From Pseudomonas antarctica (lineage in GTDB: Bacteria; Pseudomonadota; Gammaproteobacteria; Pseudomonadales; Pseudomonadaceae): a DNA stretch of 64,000 nucleotides. Below are positions 37,713-47,400 of the stretch, piece after piece; the stretch's first letter is position 1; the number at the start of each line of letters is the position of its first letter. The DNA lies in assembly GCF_900624995.1 (NCBI RefSeq), contig NZ_UYXQ01000012.1:36491-100490 (forward strand), in the 5' to 3' direction. The notes beneath the pieces are model-generated. The model saw nothing but the letters and a program-made list of their open reading frames with translations, made no database searches and was not told where the DNA came from. The position numbers and the translations under genes are program-made.

Positions 37713-37814
37713 AATGTGGGCTTGCCTGCGATAGCATCACCGAGGTGTGCTTGACACACCGAGGTGCCTGCATCGCGGGCAAGCCCGGCTCCCACACAAG
37801 CCCGCTCCCACATT
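37713..37814. repeat. REP-type repeat between exonuclease and quiP genes
   Basis: The left arm AATGTGGGCTTGCCTGCGAT (37713-37732) is mirrored by ATCGCGGGCAAGCC at 37772-37785 and then CGGCTCCCACA. A second partial copy, AAGCCCGCTCCCACATT (37798-37814), follows directly. The spacer contains a small duplication of ACCGAGGTG. It probably represents a REP pair with an extra end. Confidence 0.75.
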
Positions 37815-37845
37815 TTTGCTTCGTTTTCTTCAGTGAGAAACCGGG

Positions 37846-40287
37846 TTACTTGCCTGGCGTCAGGGTCAACCGAGTCTTTCCATACACCTTCTCAACGTTC
37901 TGCGGCTGCATCGGGAAGCTCAGGTATTGCGCCTTGAGCGACGCATCGATGCCGTTCGCATAGTTCGGGCTGGCCGGGTTGCCGGACTGGCCGATGCCGC
38001 CCTGGCCCATCATCGGTTCCACCTGGCCGAAGTCGACGATCATGCGCAACGCCGGCACCTGGGTGGTGTTGAAGTCCTGGCCCCAGGTATAGGGCGCGGG
38101 GTTCAAGGTGTTGTGGTCGCCGCCACTGGCCAGTGGGCCGCGAATCACCTGGCCATTGGTGTTTTTCCAGGTGGTGGTGTGCAGTTTGCCCCACTGCCAG
38201 GCCTTGTGATCGCCACCCAGTTGGCTGTCGCCCGCTGTGATTGCGGCGGCCAGGCTGCGCGCCAGAATTGCCGGTTTGTCTTCTTTCTGCGCGGTGCGTA
38301 CGTCGTCCCAGAACGGGCTGTCTTCGCGGCCCAGCAAGTGATCCGCATTGGCGGAGTAGGACAGGTTGGCGTTGCTGATAAAAGCTTTCCAGCTGGCGCT
38401 GTTTTGCGGGCCGAGTTCGTCGAGGAAGATCTGCTTCGTGCTTTCCTGTAGGAACAGCTCGTAGATCGCCGCGTCGGCTGACGTCGGCGCCAGGCGCCCA
38501 TCAAACGCCATCAGGCGGTTCAGCGCCTCGCGGGCCTTGGTCGCGTCGGCCGCCGGCAGTGCATCAATCGCCTGTTTCAGTGGCTGAGCCATGCCCGGCG
38601 CCTGGAACATCGTTTTGAGCTTGGCGGCAAAGGTGGTCGTCTGGTCGTATTGCATGGCGATCATGCTGCGGCTGTCGTGCTTACCGGCGTTGGCCAGTTG
38701 CGCCAGGCGCTCGCTGCGCTCCGGCGCGTCCCAGGAGTTGGACAACTGCATGCCATAGCCGCGCGGCGCGGTGCGCTGGTTGGCGGTGCCGATCCAGCCT
38801 TGGGCCGGGTCTTGATCGTAGGGGTGCAGCATCGCGTCGGCGTAACCGTCCCAGTCAAAGCGTGCGTCCCAGCCCGGCGAGGGCAGCAGGCCTTCGCCTT
38901 CGCGGCGGTTGGGGAAGCGGCCGGTGACTTGCCAGCCGATGTTGCTGGCGTCGGCGAAGATCATGTTCAGTGCGATGGCGCGGATTTCCCGGGTCGCGTC
39001 CGAAGCCTTGCCGGCGTTTTGCGCACGGGACAGGTCGAAGAACGCGTCCAGGCTCTTGTCGTCCTTGAAGTCGGCGGTTTGCAGGGCCAGGCCGAAACCG
39101 GTGGTGAGCGCTTGGCTGCTGTTGAGCAGGGCGCCATGACGGGTTTCGTACACCACTTCGCGAATCGGCCGCTGGCCCTTGGCGAAGAAGGTTTCATTGC
39201 GCACGATGGCCGGTAGCCATTTGCCGTTGTTCTCGTAGTACAGCGCGCTGCCCTGGCGTTTGACCTTTTCCAGGAACAGGTCCTGAGTGTCGCCTTTGAC
39301 CGCGCTCATGCTCCACGCCACTTTGCCGTTGAAGCCGGACAACAGGGTTGGCAGGCCGGCAATCGAGGCGCCGACCGCCTGGTATTTCGGTGCGCGAATC
39401 TGCACGTAGCTCCACGGCGACGGTGCTTGCGGTTGGGCGGCAAGGTTACTGGCCAAAAGGCTTTTGCCGCTGCGGCTGCGTTGTGGGCCGATCGCCCAGT
39501 TACTGGAGGTTGTCACCGCGAGTGCGTTGAGGCTGTTGAGTTGCTGGCCGACGGCGTCCAACCCGGCAAGGCCGGTGATCTGGCTCAGGTTCACGCCCTT
39601 GAGCTTGTCGGTTTCGGCCTGTGGGACCGGCTCATCCGGCGCACTTGGCGTGAGCCAGGCGAGCTTGTCGACGCCGACTTTCTGCGCCAGCACCAACGAC
39701 GAGAGTTCTTCCTGCAGGTTGCTCGACTCGCTGAAATTCAGCAGGCAGAACAACAGCGCCGAATCTTCCGGCTTCCAGTACTCGGGTTTGTAGCCGGTCT
39801 GGGCCAGGTCCGGCGGCAGCTTGTCGCGGTAGCGGAACAGGTAGGCGTTGACGCCGCGTGCATAGACTTCAAAGAAGCGCTTGAGACGCGGCGATGAGGC
39901 GTTATACAGCTCGCCGGCACTTTTTTTCAGGTTGACCGCACGCATGAAACGGTCGACATCCAGCACCTCTGGGCCGGACATTTCCGCCAGGCGGCCCTGA
40001 GCCAACAGGCGCAAGGTGAGCATCTGCGTGATGCGGTCGCTAGCGTGTACATAGCCGAGGCTGAACAGCGCGTCATGAAAGGTGTTGCTTTCGATCAACG
40101 GCATGCCCTGGGCATTGCGGCGTACCGAAACATTTTGGGCCAGGCCCTTGATCGGCTGCACGCCGGCAACGGGCGGCAGGGTGTCCTGGGTGCTCTGGAG
40201 CTGGCAACCGGCCAGGCTTAACGCACTGGCCACTGCCGCGGCAACGCCGAACCGGGGAAGAAAATGTGAGAGGGCTGGCGAGGCCAT
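37846..40287 (-). CDS. quiP: Penicillin-acylase family lipoprotein, QuiP-like acyl-homoserine lactone acylase
   Basis: 813 aa. An Ntn-hydrolase precursor that would self-cleave into alpha and beta subunits. A signal with lipobox SLAGC (Cys28) suggests lipid anchoring. The nucleophile region [20 protein letters not shown] places the new N-terminal Ser at residue 261 (or 262). The sequence start [14 protein letters not shown] resembles P. aeruginosa QuiP, which degrades long-chain acyl-homoserine lactones, and the next gene (a glutathione transferase) is also its neighbour there. The natural substrate in this strain is inferred only. Confidence 0.8.
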   Translation of the reverse strand: MASPALSHFLPRFGVAAAVASALSLAGCQLQSTQDTLPPVAGVQPIKGLAQNVSVRRNAQGMPLIESNTFHDALFSLGYVHASDRITQMLTLRLLAQGRLAEMSGPEVLDVDRFMRAVNLKKSAGELYNASSPRLKRFFEVYARGVNAYLFRYRDKLPPDLAQTGYKPEYWKPEDSALLFCLLNFSESSNLQEELSSLVLAQKVGVDKLAWLTPSAPDEPVPQAETDKLKGVNLSQITGLAGLDAVGQQLNSLNALAVTTSSNWAIGPQRSRSGKSLLASNLAAQPQAPSPWSYVQIRAPKYQAVGASIAGLPTLLSGFNGKVAWSMSAVKGDTQDLFLEKVKRQGSALYYENNGKWLPAIVRNETFFAKGQRPIREVVYETRHGALLNSSQALTTGFGLALQTADFKDDKSLDAFFDLSRAQNAGKASDATREIRAIALNMIFADASNIGWQVTGRFPNRREGEGLLPSPGWDARFDWDGYADAMLHPYDQDPAQGWIGTANQRTAPRGYGMQLSNSWDAPERSERLAQLANAGKHDSRSMIAMQYDQTTTFAAKLKTMFQAPGMAQPLKQAIDALPAADATKAREALNRLMAFDGRLAPTSADAAIYELFLQESTKQIFLDELGPQNSASWKAFISNANLSYSANADHLLGREDSPFWDDVRTAQKEDKPAILARSLAAAITAGDSQLGGDHKAWQWGKLHTTTWKNTNGQVIRGPLASGGDHNTLNPAPYTWGQDFNTTQVPALRMIVDFGQVEPMMGQGGIGQSGNPASPNYANGIDASLKAQYLSFPMQPQNVEKVYGKTRLTLTPGK

Positions 40288-40383
40288 GGCAAAGCTCCTG
40301 CGGGGGGTAGCGTCATTAAAGGCGCTACGTTAGTGAGCGCGGCGAAACGACGCAAGCAGGAGTTTGAGTCTTGCACAAATCAA

Positions 40384-40474
40384 CTGTGGGAGCGGGCTTG
40401 CTCGCGAATGCGGTGTGTCAGTCAACGAAGGTCTGACTGAACCACCGCATTCGCGAGCAAGCCCGCTTCCACAG
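40384..40474. repeat. Long REP inverted pair between quiP and the glutathione transferase gene
   Basis: The left arm of about 32 bases (40384-40415), core GAGCGGGCTTGCTCGCGAAT, is matched by the right arm at 40443-40474, core ATTCGCGAGCAAGCCCGCTT, with one mismatch and a 27-bp spacer. It shares its core with the pair after ispD. Confidence 0.85.
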
Positions 40475-40496
40475 TTTTACCGAGTAAGACTTCAGA

Positions 40497-41141
40497 TCAG
40501 GCTCTAGGCGGATTTACTTTCTGCACCAGCTCATACGCCCGAACCGTAGCCGGGCGTTCCTTGATGCTGTTGAACCAACGTTGCACATGGGGAAAGTCCT
40601 CCAGGCGCTGGCTCTGCCACTTGTGGGAAACAATCCACGGGTAGATCGCCATATCGGCAATGCTGTAGTCATCGCCTGCCACGAACGGGCGATCCGCCAG
40701 GCGCCGGTCCAACACGCCATACAGGCGCGCGGTTTCATCGACGTAGCGCTTGATCGCGTAAGGGATTTTTTCCGGCGCGAATTGGCTGAAGTGGTGATTC
40801 TGCCCGGCCATCGGCCCCAGGCCGCCCATTTGCCAAAACAGCCACTGCAAGGCTTCCTGGCGACCGCGCAGGTCTTTGGGGAGGAACTGGCCGGTTTTTT
40901 CCGCGAGGTACAGCAAGATGGCGCCGGACTCAAACAGCGAAATCGGCGCGCCGCCATCGGTTGGGTTTTGATCGACGATGGCCGGAATGCGGTTGTTGGG
41001 AGCGATCTTCAGGAAGTCCGGTTTGAACTGGTCGCCCTGGCCGATGTTGATCGGGTGCACCTTGTAGGGCAAACCGGCTTCTTCCAGGAACAGTGAAACT
41101 TTGTGACCGTTGGGGGTCGTCCAGTAATACAGGTCGATCAT
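40497..41141 (-). CDS. Glutathione transferase, Nu-class/YfcG-like
   Basis: 214 aa. A thioredoxin-fold N-terminal domain starts MIDLYYWTTPNGHKVSLFLE. The Thr/Asn pair in TTPNG is characteristic of Nu-class (YfcG/YghU) proteins, which act as glutathione-dependent disulfide reductases rather than classical transferases. An all-helical C-terminal domain follows (about 90-205, with the typical FVAGDDYSIADMAIYPW). The start at 41141 removes a non-conserved extension. Its exact substrate is unknown. Confidence 0.88.
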   Translation of the reverse strand: MIDLYYWTTPNGHKVSLFLEEAGLPYKVHPINIGQGDQFKPDFLKIAPNNRIPAIVDQNPTDGGAPISLFESGAILLYLAEKTGQFLPKDLRGRQEALQWLFWQMGGLGPMAGQNHHFSQFAPEKIPYAIKRYVDETARLYGVLDRRLADRPFVAGDDYSIADMAIYPWIVSHKWQSQRLEDFPHVQRWFNSIKERPATVRAYELVQKVNPPRA

Positions 41142-41234
41142 GAAGCTCTCCAAATGAGCGAATACCTGCAGGTATAGGTGATGATTAAAGGGCAATAATT
41201 CAATCAAACATTTGCGTCTAACCTTAGACGCGTT

Positions 41235-42020
41235 TCACACAGCCCTATCCGCCAGCACCTGCAACGACTGCTGCGAGCACCGCTCAATCCGCACCTGCAC
41301 GCCATACACCTCGGCAAATAGCGCCGGGTTGAGCACCTCATCCGCTAAGCCGCTGGCATACAGGCGGCCCTGGCGTAGCACCGCGATATGGTCGGCAAAG
41401 CGCGCAGCGAGGTTGATGTCGTGCAGCACCACCATCGCGATCAAGTTGTGCTCGCGCACCAGCCCACGCACGCAGTCCATGACCTTCAACTGGTAATTGA
41501 GGTCGAGGGCGCTGGTGGGTTCGTCGAGCAACATCACTTGCGGGCGGCGCGCGATAAGTTGGGCGAGGCTGACCAGTTGGCGTTGGCCCCCGGACAAGGT
41601 GCTCAACAGTTGATCGGCCAGGTGCGCGATGCCGATGCGTTGCAACGCCTCAAAGGCTTCGCGCAAGCAAGCCTCACTGGATAACGGAAAGCCTTGCACA
41701 TTGGCCACGCGCAATGCAGCGATCACGCTTTCCATCACGCTGAGGCTCAAGCCCGGGGGCAGGTTTTGCGGCATGTAAGTGACACGGTGCGCACGCTCGG
41801 CCACGGACATGGCCGACAAGTCCAGGTCGCCTAGCCTTACAACGCCTTGCATCTTTTCCAGCCCGGCCACAGCGCGCAGCAAGGTTGACTTCCCCGCGCC
41901 ATTGGGCCCTATCAGCGCGGTCAGGCTGCCGTGGGGTAGGGTGGGCAAGCTCAGGTCATGCACGATTTGCCGCTGGCCATAACTCACATTGGCGTTGTGT
42001 ACCGATAAGCCCTTACTCAT
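41235..42020 (-). CDS. Iron/heme-type ABC transporter ATP-binding protein
   Basis: 261 aa. The ATPase of a FecBCDE/BtuCDF-type importer. Walker A GPNGAGKST, signature LSGGQRQLVSLAQ, Walker B VMLLDEPTSALD and the switch His (VVLHDINLAARFADH) are present. Its start overlaps the permease stop by 4 bp. The substrate could be ferric siderophore, heme or cobalamin; the Fur-like site upstream of the operon favours iron. Confidence 0.9.
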   Translation of the reverse strand: MSKGLSVHNANVSYGQRQIVHDLSLPTLPHGSLTALIGPNGAGKSTLLRAVAGLEKMQGVVRLGDLDLSAMSVAERAHRVTYMPQNLPPGLSLSVMESVIAALRVANVQGFPLSSEACLREAFEALQRIGIAHLADQLLSTLSGGQRQLVSLAQLIARRPQVMLLDEPTSALDLNYQLKVMDCVRGLVREHNLIAMVVLHDINLAARFADHIAVLRQGRLYASGLADEVLNPALFAEVYGVQVRIERCSQQSLQVLADRAV

Positions 42021-43075
42021 AGCTGCCTCCCGCGCTTGAACACCAACACCACGAAAATCGGTACGCCCACCAAGGCCGTCACGATACCCACCGGCACGAT
42101 CACCCCCGGCATGATCAGCTTGCTGGCAATCGACGACAGCGCTAGCAGCAATGCGCCGGTCAAGGCGCTGGCGGGCAGCAGGAAACGTTGGTCTTCGCCC
42201 ACTAGAATCCGTGCGATATGCGGACCGACCAGGCCGATAAACCCGATGGTGCCTACGAACGCCACAGCGGTGGCCGACAACAGGCTGATGCGCAGCAACG
42301 AGAAAAACCGCAGCCGCTTCACGTCCACGCCAAAGCTTTGTGCGCGGTCTTCACCCATGCGCAGCAGGGTCAGGCGCGGCGCGGCGGCAAAGGAAAACGG
42401 CATGACCACCGCCACGACCACTGCCAGGATGCCGAGCTTGTCCCAGTTGGCGCGGGTTACGCTGCCCAGGGTCCAGAACACCAATTGTTGCAATACATCT
42501 TCGGTGGCGACCAGTTGCAGCAAGGCCACCACCGCGTTGCAACTGAACACCAGTGCGATGCCGAACAACACCAAACTTTCCACGCCCGCACCGCGCAGGC
42601 GCGACATGCCTTGCAGCAAAAACACCGAGGCTGCCGCGAAGATAAACGCCGAGATGGAAATCGCAGTGTTGGCCGACACCCACAATGTAGTGGCCGCAAA
42701 CACAATGACCAGCGAAGCACCCAATGCCGCCGCGGACGACACGCCGAGCGTGAACGGGCTAGCCAGTGGGTTATTCAAGATCGCCTGCATTTCGGCCCCC
42801 GCCAGCGACAGCGCGCAGCCCACCAGCACCGCCATCAGTGCGTAGGGCAGGCGCACGTTCCAGATGATCACCTGGTCGGTGGCGCTCAGGTGCGACGGGT
42901 GCAGGATGCCGTCGAGCAACGCCAGCAGGCCCATGCCCGACGGGCCGCTGGCCAGGTCGACCAGCATTGCGCAGACCAGCGCCGTGCCCAGCAGCGCCAG
43001 CAACCAGGCACGCCGTGCCAGCAAGCGACGGTAGCCGTGAGTGGCGCTGGCGAGGTCGAGGGTTTGAGTGGTCAT
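42017..43075 (-). CDS. FecCD-family ABC transporter permease
   Basis: 352 aa with about nine to ten membrane segments, typical of BtuC/FecCD permeases that form homodimers. The cytoplasmic coupling segment GIALVFSCNAVVALLQ and the C-terminal GFIGLVGPHIARILVGEDQR are characteristic. ATG at 43075 (MTTQTLDLASATHGYRRLL) is chosen; the frame stays open upstream but runs antisense-free through the binding-protein gene and is not conserved-looking there. It overlaps the ATPase by 4 bp. Confidence 0.9.
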   Translation of the reverse strand: MTTQTLDLASATHGYRRLLARRAWLLALLGTALVCAMLVDLASGPSGMGLLALLDGILHPSHLSATDQVIIWNVRLPYALMAVLVGCALSLAGAEMQAILNNPLASPFTLGVSSAAALGASLVIVFAATTLWVSANTAISISAFIFAAASVFLLQGMSRLRGAGVESLVLFGIALVFSCNAVVALLQLVATEDVLQQLVFWTLGSVTRANWDKLGILAVVVAVVMPFSFAAAPRLTLLRMGEDRAQSFGVDVKRLRFFSLLRISLLSATAVAFVGTIGFIGLVGPHIARILVGEDQRFLLPASALTGALLLALSSIASKLIMPGVIVPVGIVTALVGVPIFVVLVFKRGRQL

Positions 43076-43110
43076 GTGGCTCACACAATCTTGAAAGCGA
43101 TGAAAATATG

Positions 43111-43145
43111 AAAATGTGCGAGGGAGCAAGCCCCCTCGTACATTT
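43111..43145. repeat. Small palindromic element inside the iron ABC operon
   Basis: AAAATGTGCGAGGG and CCCCTCGTACATTT form an imperfect stem around GAGCAAGCC in the 79-bp gap between the binding-protein and permease genes. It resembles a solo REP hairpin and could reduce transcription into the permease gene. Confidence 0.6.
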
Positions 43146-43154
43146 AACGGTGTG

Positions 43155-44270
43155 TTACTTAGTTTTTGCATCAATCCAATAAGCACCCTGTAATGGGATG
43201 CCCAGGAACTGCCGGTTGATCTGCTCCATGCTCGCCTGCGGGTCGAGCTTGGCGAACAGCTGCGGATGCACCCACTTGGCCAACGCTTCAATCGCCAGCA
43301 GGTTGTACGGCGAGTTGTAGAAGTCATGCCACAGGCCGTGGGCTTTGCCCTCGCGGATCGCACGCAGATTGGCGAACTCCGGACGTGCCAACACCCGATC
43401 AAACGCCCCGCGTGCTTCATCAGTGCTCACGCCAGCGCCCAGCATCAGCCCCGGTTTGTGATTGCCGGTGGCCACGTACACATCCGGATCAGCCTTCAAC
43501 GCGTACTCCACGCTGATGTCACCCAGCGCTCCCGGCACCACCTCGGCGGCGATGTTGCGCCCGCCGACCAGCTTGATCATTTCACCCATACCGCTTTTAC
43601 CGGTGGTGTGCCCCGGCGCCTGCCAGGCACCGGCCAACAGTTCCAGAAACACGCTTGGGCGCGGGCCGGCAGGCAGCGTGGCGACGGCGTCGGTGATGAC
43701 TTTGATGTGCTGGTCATAGAAATCCAGGAAGGCGTTGGCCTGGGCTTCACGCCCCAAGGCCTGGCCCAGCGCGTTCATGCTGGTGTGGGTGCCTTCTACC
43801 GGGTTGATGCGCAAGTCGACAAACAACACCGGTATGCCGGCCTTGGTCAGCACGTCAGCGACTGCGCTGTGTTCGGTCGGGCCGTGGCCGGAGATGCTGA
43901 ATACCGCCAGGTCAGGTTTGAGCGAGAGAATTTCCTCAGCACTGACACTCTGCTCCGACGCCTGCCCGATCAGTGGGATGTCTTTGACTTTGGGAAACTT
44001 CGCTACATAAGCGTTGTAAGTGTGCGGGTCCAGCAGCTTCAAGTCGTTCTGCCAGCCGACGATGCGCTGGAACGGCGCGTCCTTGTCGAGCAAGGCAAAC
44101 GCCGAAATCAAGCGGCCTTCGCCGAGCACCACGCGCTGGACGTCATCCTTCACTTCAACTTTACGGCCCAGCACGTCAGTGACTTCATGGGCGGCGGCGG
44201 TTTCGGCGTGGCCCAGGAGCAGGGCGGCGAACAGCAGGCCAAGCGTGAGCACGTTACGGGGTTTGAACAT
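43155..44270 (-). CDS. Iron-type ABC transporter periplasmic binding protein
   Basis: 371 aa. A class III (FepB/BtuF-like) binding protein with a signal peptide at residues 1-27 (ending ETAAA). The mature protein starts HEVTDVLGRKVEV, a common opening of this family (cleft-sealing DxxGR), and continues through KPDLAVFSISGHGP and GKAHGLWHDFYNSPYNLLAIEALAKW. It leads the three-gene importer operon and is divergent from a two-component system. No TonB-dependent receptor is adjacent. Confidence 0.9.
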   Translation of the reverse strand: MFKPRNVLTLGLLFAALLLGHAETAAAHEVTDVLGRKVEVKDDVQRVVLGEGRLISAFALLDKDAPFQRIVGWQNDLKLLDPHTYNAYVAKFPKVKDIPLIGQASEQSVSAEEILSLKPDLAVFSISGHGPTEHSAVADVLTKAGIPVLFVDLRINPVEGTHTSMNALGQALGREAQANAFLDFYDQHIKVITDAVATLPAGPRPSVFLELLAGAWQAPGHTTGKSGMGEMIKLVGGRNIAAEVVPGALGDISVEYALKADPDVYVATGNHKPGLMLGAGVSTDEARGAFDRVLARPEFANLRAIREGKAHGLWHDFYNSPYNLLAIEALAKWVHPQLFAKLDPQASMEQINRQFLGIPLQGAYWIDAKTK

Positions 44271-44356
44271 GGCAGGTTCCTGATGAGGGAAAGTTAGAAC
44301 TCATAATCGACACTGGCGGTAAGGCGCGGGCAATGACATGAGCTACTTTCGCGTCT

Positions 44357-44377
44357 AAATTACAATTACTCTCATTT
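44357..44377. promoter_or_regulatory. Fur-box-like sequence
   Basis: On the minus strand the 21 bases begin AAATGAGAGTAATTG and end TAATTT, close to the Fur consensus built from GATAAT-type hexamers and to the AATGAGAATNATT pattern common in Pseudomonas iron genes. It lies about 87 bp upstream of the binding-protein start and 150 bp upstream of the response-regulator start, so it could control either or both. Confidence 0.55.
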
Positions 44378-44529
44378 AGGTTCGGTAGTCTAAAGAGCGA
44401 TTCGGCCCGCCATACCTCAGGTTTGTATCGCTGATGCGTGATTATGGTTTCCCACAACATTCCATTACATTTGCGCGCACTGCTGGCTGAGCTTTCGGCT
44501 ATCTCCTGCGTTTTGAGTTTTCGGATTGA

Positions 44530-45246
44530 ATGCCCATGGCAAAGCTTGACCACCTCTTGGTCGTCGATGACGACCCGCAAATCCGCCAACTGCTTTGCGA
44601 CTATTTAAGTGACGCGGGTTTTCAGGTGTCCACCGCCGCCGACGGCAAGGAAATGCGCCGCCGCCTGGCGCTGAATGTGATCGACCTGATCGTGCTCGAC
44701 CTGATGCTGCCCGGCGAAGATGGCCTGAGCCTGTACCGCGAGCTGCGCGTGAGTACCAACACGCCGGTGGTGATGCTCACCGCCAAGGGGTCGTTGATCG
44801 ACCGTATCGTTGGCCTGGAGATCGGCGCCGACGATTACCTGCCCAAACCCTTCGACCCGCGTGAGTTGCTGGTGCGCATCAAAGTGGTGTTGCGCCGGGT
44901 GCAGAGCTTCCCGGATCGCGCGCGGCTGGACGAGGCGCCCAGCATTCGTTTTGCCGGCTGGCAACTCGACACGCGGGCGCGGCAATTGCTCACACCAGAA
45001 GGCGTGGTGGTGAGCTTGGGCAACTCCGATTACCGCGTGTTGCGCCTGTTGTTGCAGCACCCCAACCGGCCGCTGAGCCGCGACTTTTTGCGCAACCATG
45101 TGTTCGACAAGGACAGCACGCCGTTCGACCGCTCCATCGACGTATGCGTGAGTCGCCTGCGTTCACAACTGCCGGCAGGGCTGATCAAAACGGTGCGCAA
45201 CGAGGGTTACATGCTCACCGCTGATGACGTGGTGCTGGCGTCGTGA
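44530..45246 (+). CDS. OmpR-family response regulator
   Basis: 238 aa. The receiver domain has acidic pocket DDD at 13-15, phosphoacceptor Asp57 (LIVLDLMLPGEDG) and the conserved Lys in LTAKG. The C-terminal OmpR/PhoB winged helix covers about 140-232 (VVSLGNSDYRVLRLLLQHPNRPLSR, KTVRNEGYML). An in-frame ATG at 44536 is an equally plausible start. It overlaps the kinase by 4 bp (GTGA). Divergence from an iron-type importer suggests, but does not prove, a link to metal or envelope sensing. Confidence 0.93.
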   Translation: MPMAKLDHLLVVDDDPQIRQLLCDYLSDAGFQVSTAADGKEMRRRLALNVIDLIVLDLMLPGEDGLSLYRELRVSTNTPVVMLTAKGSLIDRIVGLEIGADDYLPKPFDPRELLVRIKVVLRRVQSFPDRARLDEAPSIRFAGWQLDTRARQLLTPEGVVVSLGNSDYRVLRLLLQHPNRPLSRDFLRNHVFDKDSTPFDRSIDVCVSRLRSQLPAGLIKTVRNEGYMLTADDVVLAS

Positions 45247-46628
45247 GACTGCTGCCGCGTTCGCTGTTCGGGCGGCTGGTGCTGATTCTGGTCAGCGGCA
45301 TGCTCGCGGCCCAGGCGCTGACCAGCAGCATCTGGTACGACCGGCGTCATGGCCAGGTACTGGAAATCCCCGCACGCCTGATCGCCGCGCGGCTGGCGGA
45401 CGTGGTGCGCCTGATGCACAGCGACCCGCAGCAGGCCGACCTGCTGATCAAGCTGCTCAACACGCCGCACTTTCAGCTGAGCTTGAGCGACCAGGCCAGC
45501 AACACGCCCAGCGCCCTTACCGACAGCGACCGGCCCACCGAACGCCTGATCAAGAAGGTGCTGTCGGAGCAGGTCGGCTATGCCCAGTCGCTGACCCTGC
45601 TGCGCCTGTCGTTGGTGGATGGCGAAGGGCAAACCGCCGGGCTGTCGACGTTGCTTCGTTCCACGCCGGTGGTGGGGCAATTTCTGATCGAGTTGCGCCT
45701 ACCCGATGGGCGCTGGTTGCAGGTGGACGCCAGTGAAGAGCAGGGCTGGACCAGCACCTCGCCGCTGGATGTGCTGTTCGACTACGTGATGCGCATCTAT
45801 TTGCTGCGGGTGTTGGTGCTGGTAGTGATCGCGTTGGTGGCGGTGCGCGTGGCGATCCGCCCGCTGAATGCCCTGGCCAAGGCCGCCGAAGCGCTGGGCC
45901 GGGATATCCAGCGCCCGCCGTTAGCGGTCAACGGCCCCACGGAGGTGCGCCGCGCCGCTCAGGCGTTTAATGCGATGCAGCAACGCCTGATCGCCAACAT
46001 CGCCGAGCGCACGCGGTTTCTCGCGGCGATTTCCCACGACTTGCGCTCGCCGATCACACGTCTGCGACTGCGCACCGAGATGCTCGAAGACACGCGCACC
46101 AAAGAGCGTTTTCGCAGTGACTTGGAAGAAATGGAACATATGGTGTCGAGTACCCTGGACTTTGTCAGCAGCGGCGAAATCAACGAGACGCGGCAGAGCA
46201 TCGACATCAACGCCTTACTGCAAAGCCTGCAGGCGGACCTGGAAGATGTGGGCGAGCGCGTGACCATCGTCGGCCGTGCGAAGCAACCTTTGCCGGGCTA
46301 CGCACGTAGCCTCAAGCGTTGTGTGCAAAACCTGCTGGAAAACGCGGTGCGTTATGGCTGCGACGTGGTGATGCAGGTCGAGGACCAGGCGGACAGCTTG
46401 AAAATTGTCATCAGCGACCGCGGCCCGGGGATTCCCCAGGAACAGCTGGAACAGGTGATGGAGCCGTTTTACCGCGTGGAAGATTCACGCAATGCCGAGA
46501 CGGGCGGGTATGGGTTGGGGTTGAGTATTGCGCACACGATTGCTCGGGCGCATGAGGGGCGGTTGAGTTTGAGCAATCGGGATGGCGGGGGATTGGAGGC
46601 GGTGTTGCAGTTTCAGAGAAAAACCTGA
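45243..46628 (+). CDS. EnvZ-type sensor histidine kinase
   Basis: 461 aa, GTG start. Two membrane segments (about 8-30 and 185-205) flank a periplasmic sensor region of about 150 residues. A HAMP domain (about 205-258), HisKA with phosphorylated His265 (AAISHDLRSPITRLRLR) and HATPase with N box (NLLENAVRYG), G1 (SDRGPGIP) and G2 (GYGLGLSIAH) follow. It is the partner of the overlapping response regulator. The signal sensed is not recognisable from sequence. Confidence 0.93.
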   Translation: MRLLPRSLFGRLVLILVSGMLAAQALTSSIWYDRRHGQVLEIPARLIAARLADVVRLMHSDPQQADLLIKLLNTPHFQLSLSDQASNTPSALTDSDRPTERLIKKVLSEQVGYAQSLTLLRLSLVDGEGQTAGLSTLLRSTPVVGQFLIELRLPDGRWLQVDASEEQGWTSTSPLDVLFDYVMRIYLLRVLVLVVIALVAVRVAIRPLNALAKAAEALGRDIQRPPLAVNGPTEVRRAAQAFNAMQQRLIANIAERTRFLAAISHDLRSPITRLRLRTEMLEDTRTKERFRSDLEEMEHMVSSTLDFVSSGEINETRQSIDINALLQSLQADLEDVGERVTIVGRAKQPLPGYARSLKRCVQNLLENAVRYGCDVVMQVEDQADSLKIVISDRGPGIPQEQLEQVMEPFYRVEDSRNAETGGYGLGLSIAHTIARAHEGRLSLSNRDGGGLEAVLQFQRKT

Positions 46629-46671
46629 TGGGTCGTGCGACCCAATGTGGGAGGGAGCAAGCTCCCTTCCC
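46629..46671. terminator. Two adjacent hairpins between the kinase and SEC-C genes
   Basis: TGGGTCG-TG-CGACCCA (46629-46644) starts immediately after the kinase stop. It is followed by a REP-like stem, GGGAGGGAGC-AA-GCTCCCTTCCC (46649-46671). The genes converge here. There is no U tract, so termination would be imperfect or Rho-dependent. Confidence 0.45.
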
Positions 46672-46692
46672 CAGTGAGAAATCCAGCGCGGC

Positions 46693-46902
46693 TTATGCCC
46701 CGTGGCACTTCTTGAATTTCTTCTCGCTGCCGCACGGGCAAGGATCGTTACGACCAACGTCCTTCAAGGCATTGCGCACCGGCTCCTGGTGAGCGTGGCC
46801 GCAGTTCGGGCCGTGGACATGACCGTGGTCGTGATCATGATGATCATGGTGATCGTGATCGTGGTTGCAGTCAGGACCATGGACATGGGGTTGCTGAGTC
46901 AT
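46693..46902 (-). CDS. His-rich SEC-C metal-binding motif protein
   Basis: 69 aa. Residues 6-38 are packed with His and Asp, with the unit VHGPxCxH appearing twice ([10 protein letters not shown] and [11 protein letters not shown]). The C-terminal 20 residues are a SEC-C zinc motif ([15 protein letters not shown]). It probably binds zinc or another divalent metal; whether it is a chaperone, store or ribosome/Sec-linked adaptor is unknown. It overlaps the preceding lipoprotein gene by 4 bp. Confidence 0.85.
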   Translation of the reverse strand: MTQQPHVHGPDCNHDHDHHDHHDHDHGHVHGPNCGHAHQEPVRNALKDVGRNDPCPCGSEKKFKKCHGA

Positions 46903-47381
46903 CGATGTCGCTCCGGAATAAAATCGCCGGGGATTATCTCGCCATTGTGGTTCACCTGCACGTCATTACCGATGAATAATCCGGTTTTCAGTTCGCCTTC
47001 CAACCGATACGGCACGGGTTTGCTCGGTTTTTTCAGCATCTGCACCACGTCACGTATCTGCGGCCAGAGGTTGGTGCGCACCGACACCCGAAAAAAAGCA
47101 TGGCCGCGCGGCGGTACGGTGAGCCACTCGTTGGATTCGCCTTCGGTCAGCACAAAATCGCCCAAGCTGACCTTATAGATCAGGCCGCGCACTGTGAGGT
47201 CGGCGTCGTCGCGGTTGTCCACACGAAAGAACAGCTTGAATTTCTGCTCCAGCAACTTGGCCCGCACCACTTCGACTTTCACCAGGGATACGTGGGGCGG
47301 GGGGGACGTGTCCTCGAACCACGAGGCGCAGCCAGTCAGGCCAAAGGTTAACGCCAGCATCAAGCTGTACATCCGAAGCAT
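46899..47381 (-). CDS. LEA type 2 family lipoprotein
   Basis: 160 aa. A signal with lipobox GLTGC ([18 protein letters not shown]) is followed by a beta-rich domain resembling the WHy/LEA-2 fold ([29 protein letters not shown], then [18 protein letters not shown]). Such proteins are linked to desiccation or stress tolerance in other organisms; the role here is unproven. The start is ATG 47381, not the upstream codon at 47462. It is translationally coupled to the His-rich SEC-C gene. Confidence 0.82.
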   Translation of the reverse strand: MLRMYSLMLALTFGLTGCASWFEDTSPPPHVSLVKVEVVRAKLLEQKFKLFFRVDNRDDADLTVRGLIYKVSLGDFVLTEGESNEWLTVPPRGHAFFRVSVRTNLWPQIRDVVQMLKKPSKPVPYRLEGELKTGLFIGNDVQVNHNGEIIPGDFIPERHR

Positions 47382-47400
47382 GGCGTTAATCCTTTGAGGG

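Noticed and set aside
43076..43420. A longer N terminus for the FecCD permease running through the binding-protein gene
   Set aside because: The extension is Arg/Ser-rich and unlike any permease; the ATG at 43075 gives the normal family length and the binding-protein gene is clearly real.
44271..44529. Cobalamin riboswitch upstream of the BtuCDF/FecBCDE-like importer
   Set aside because: No B12-box-like conserved sequence was seen; a Fur-like box is the better explanation.
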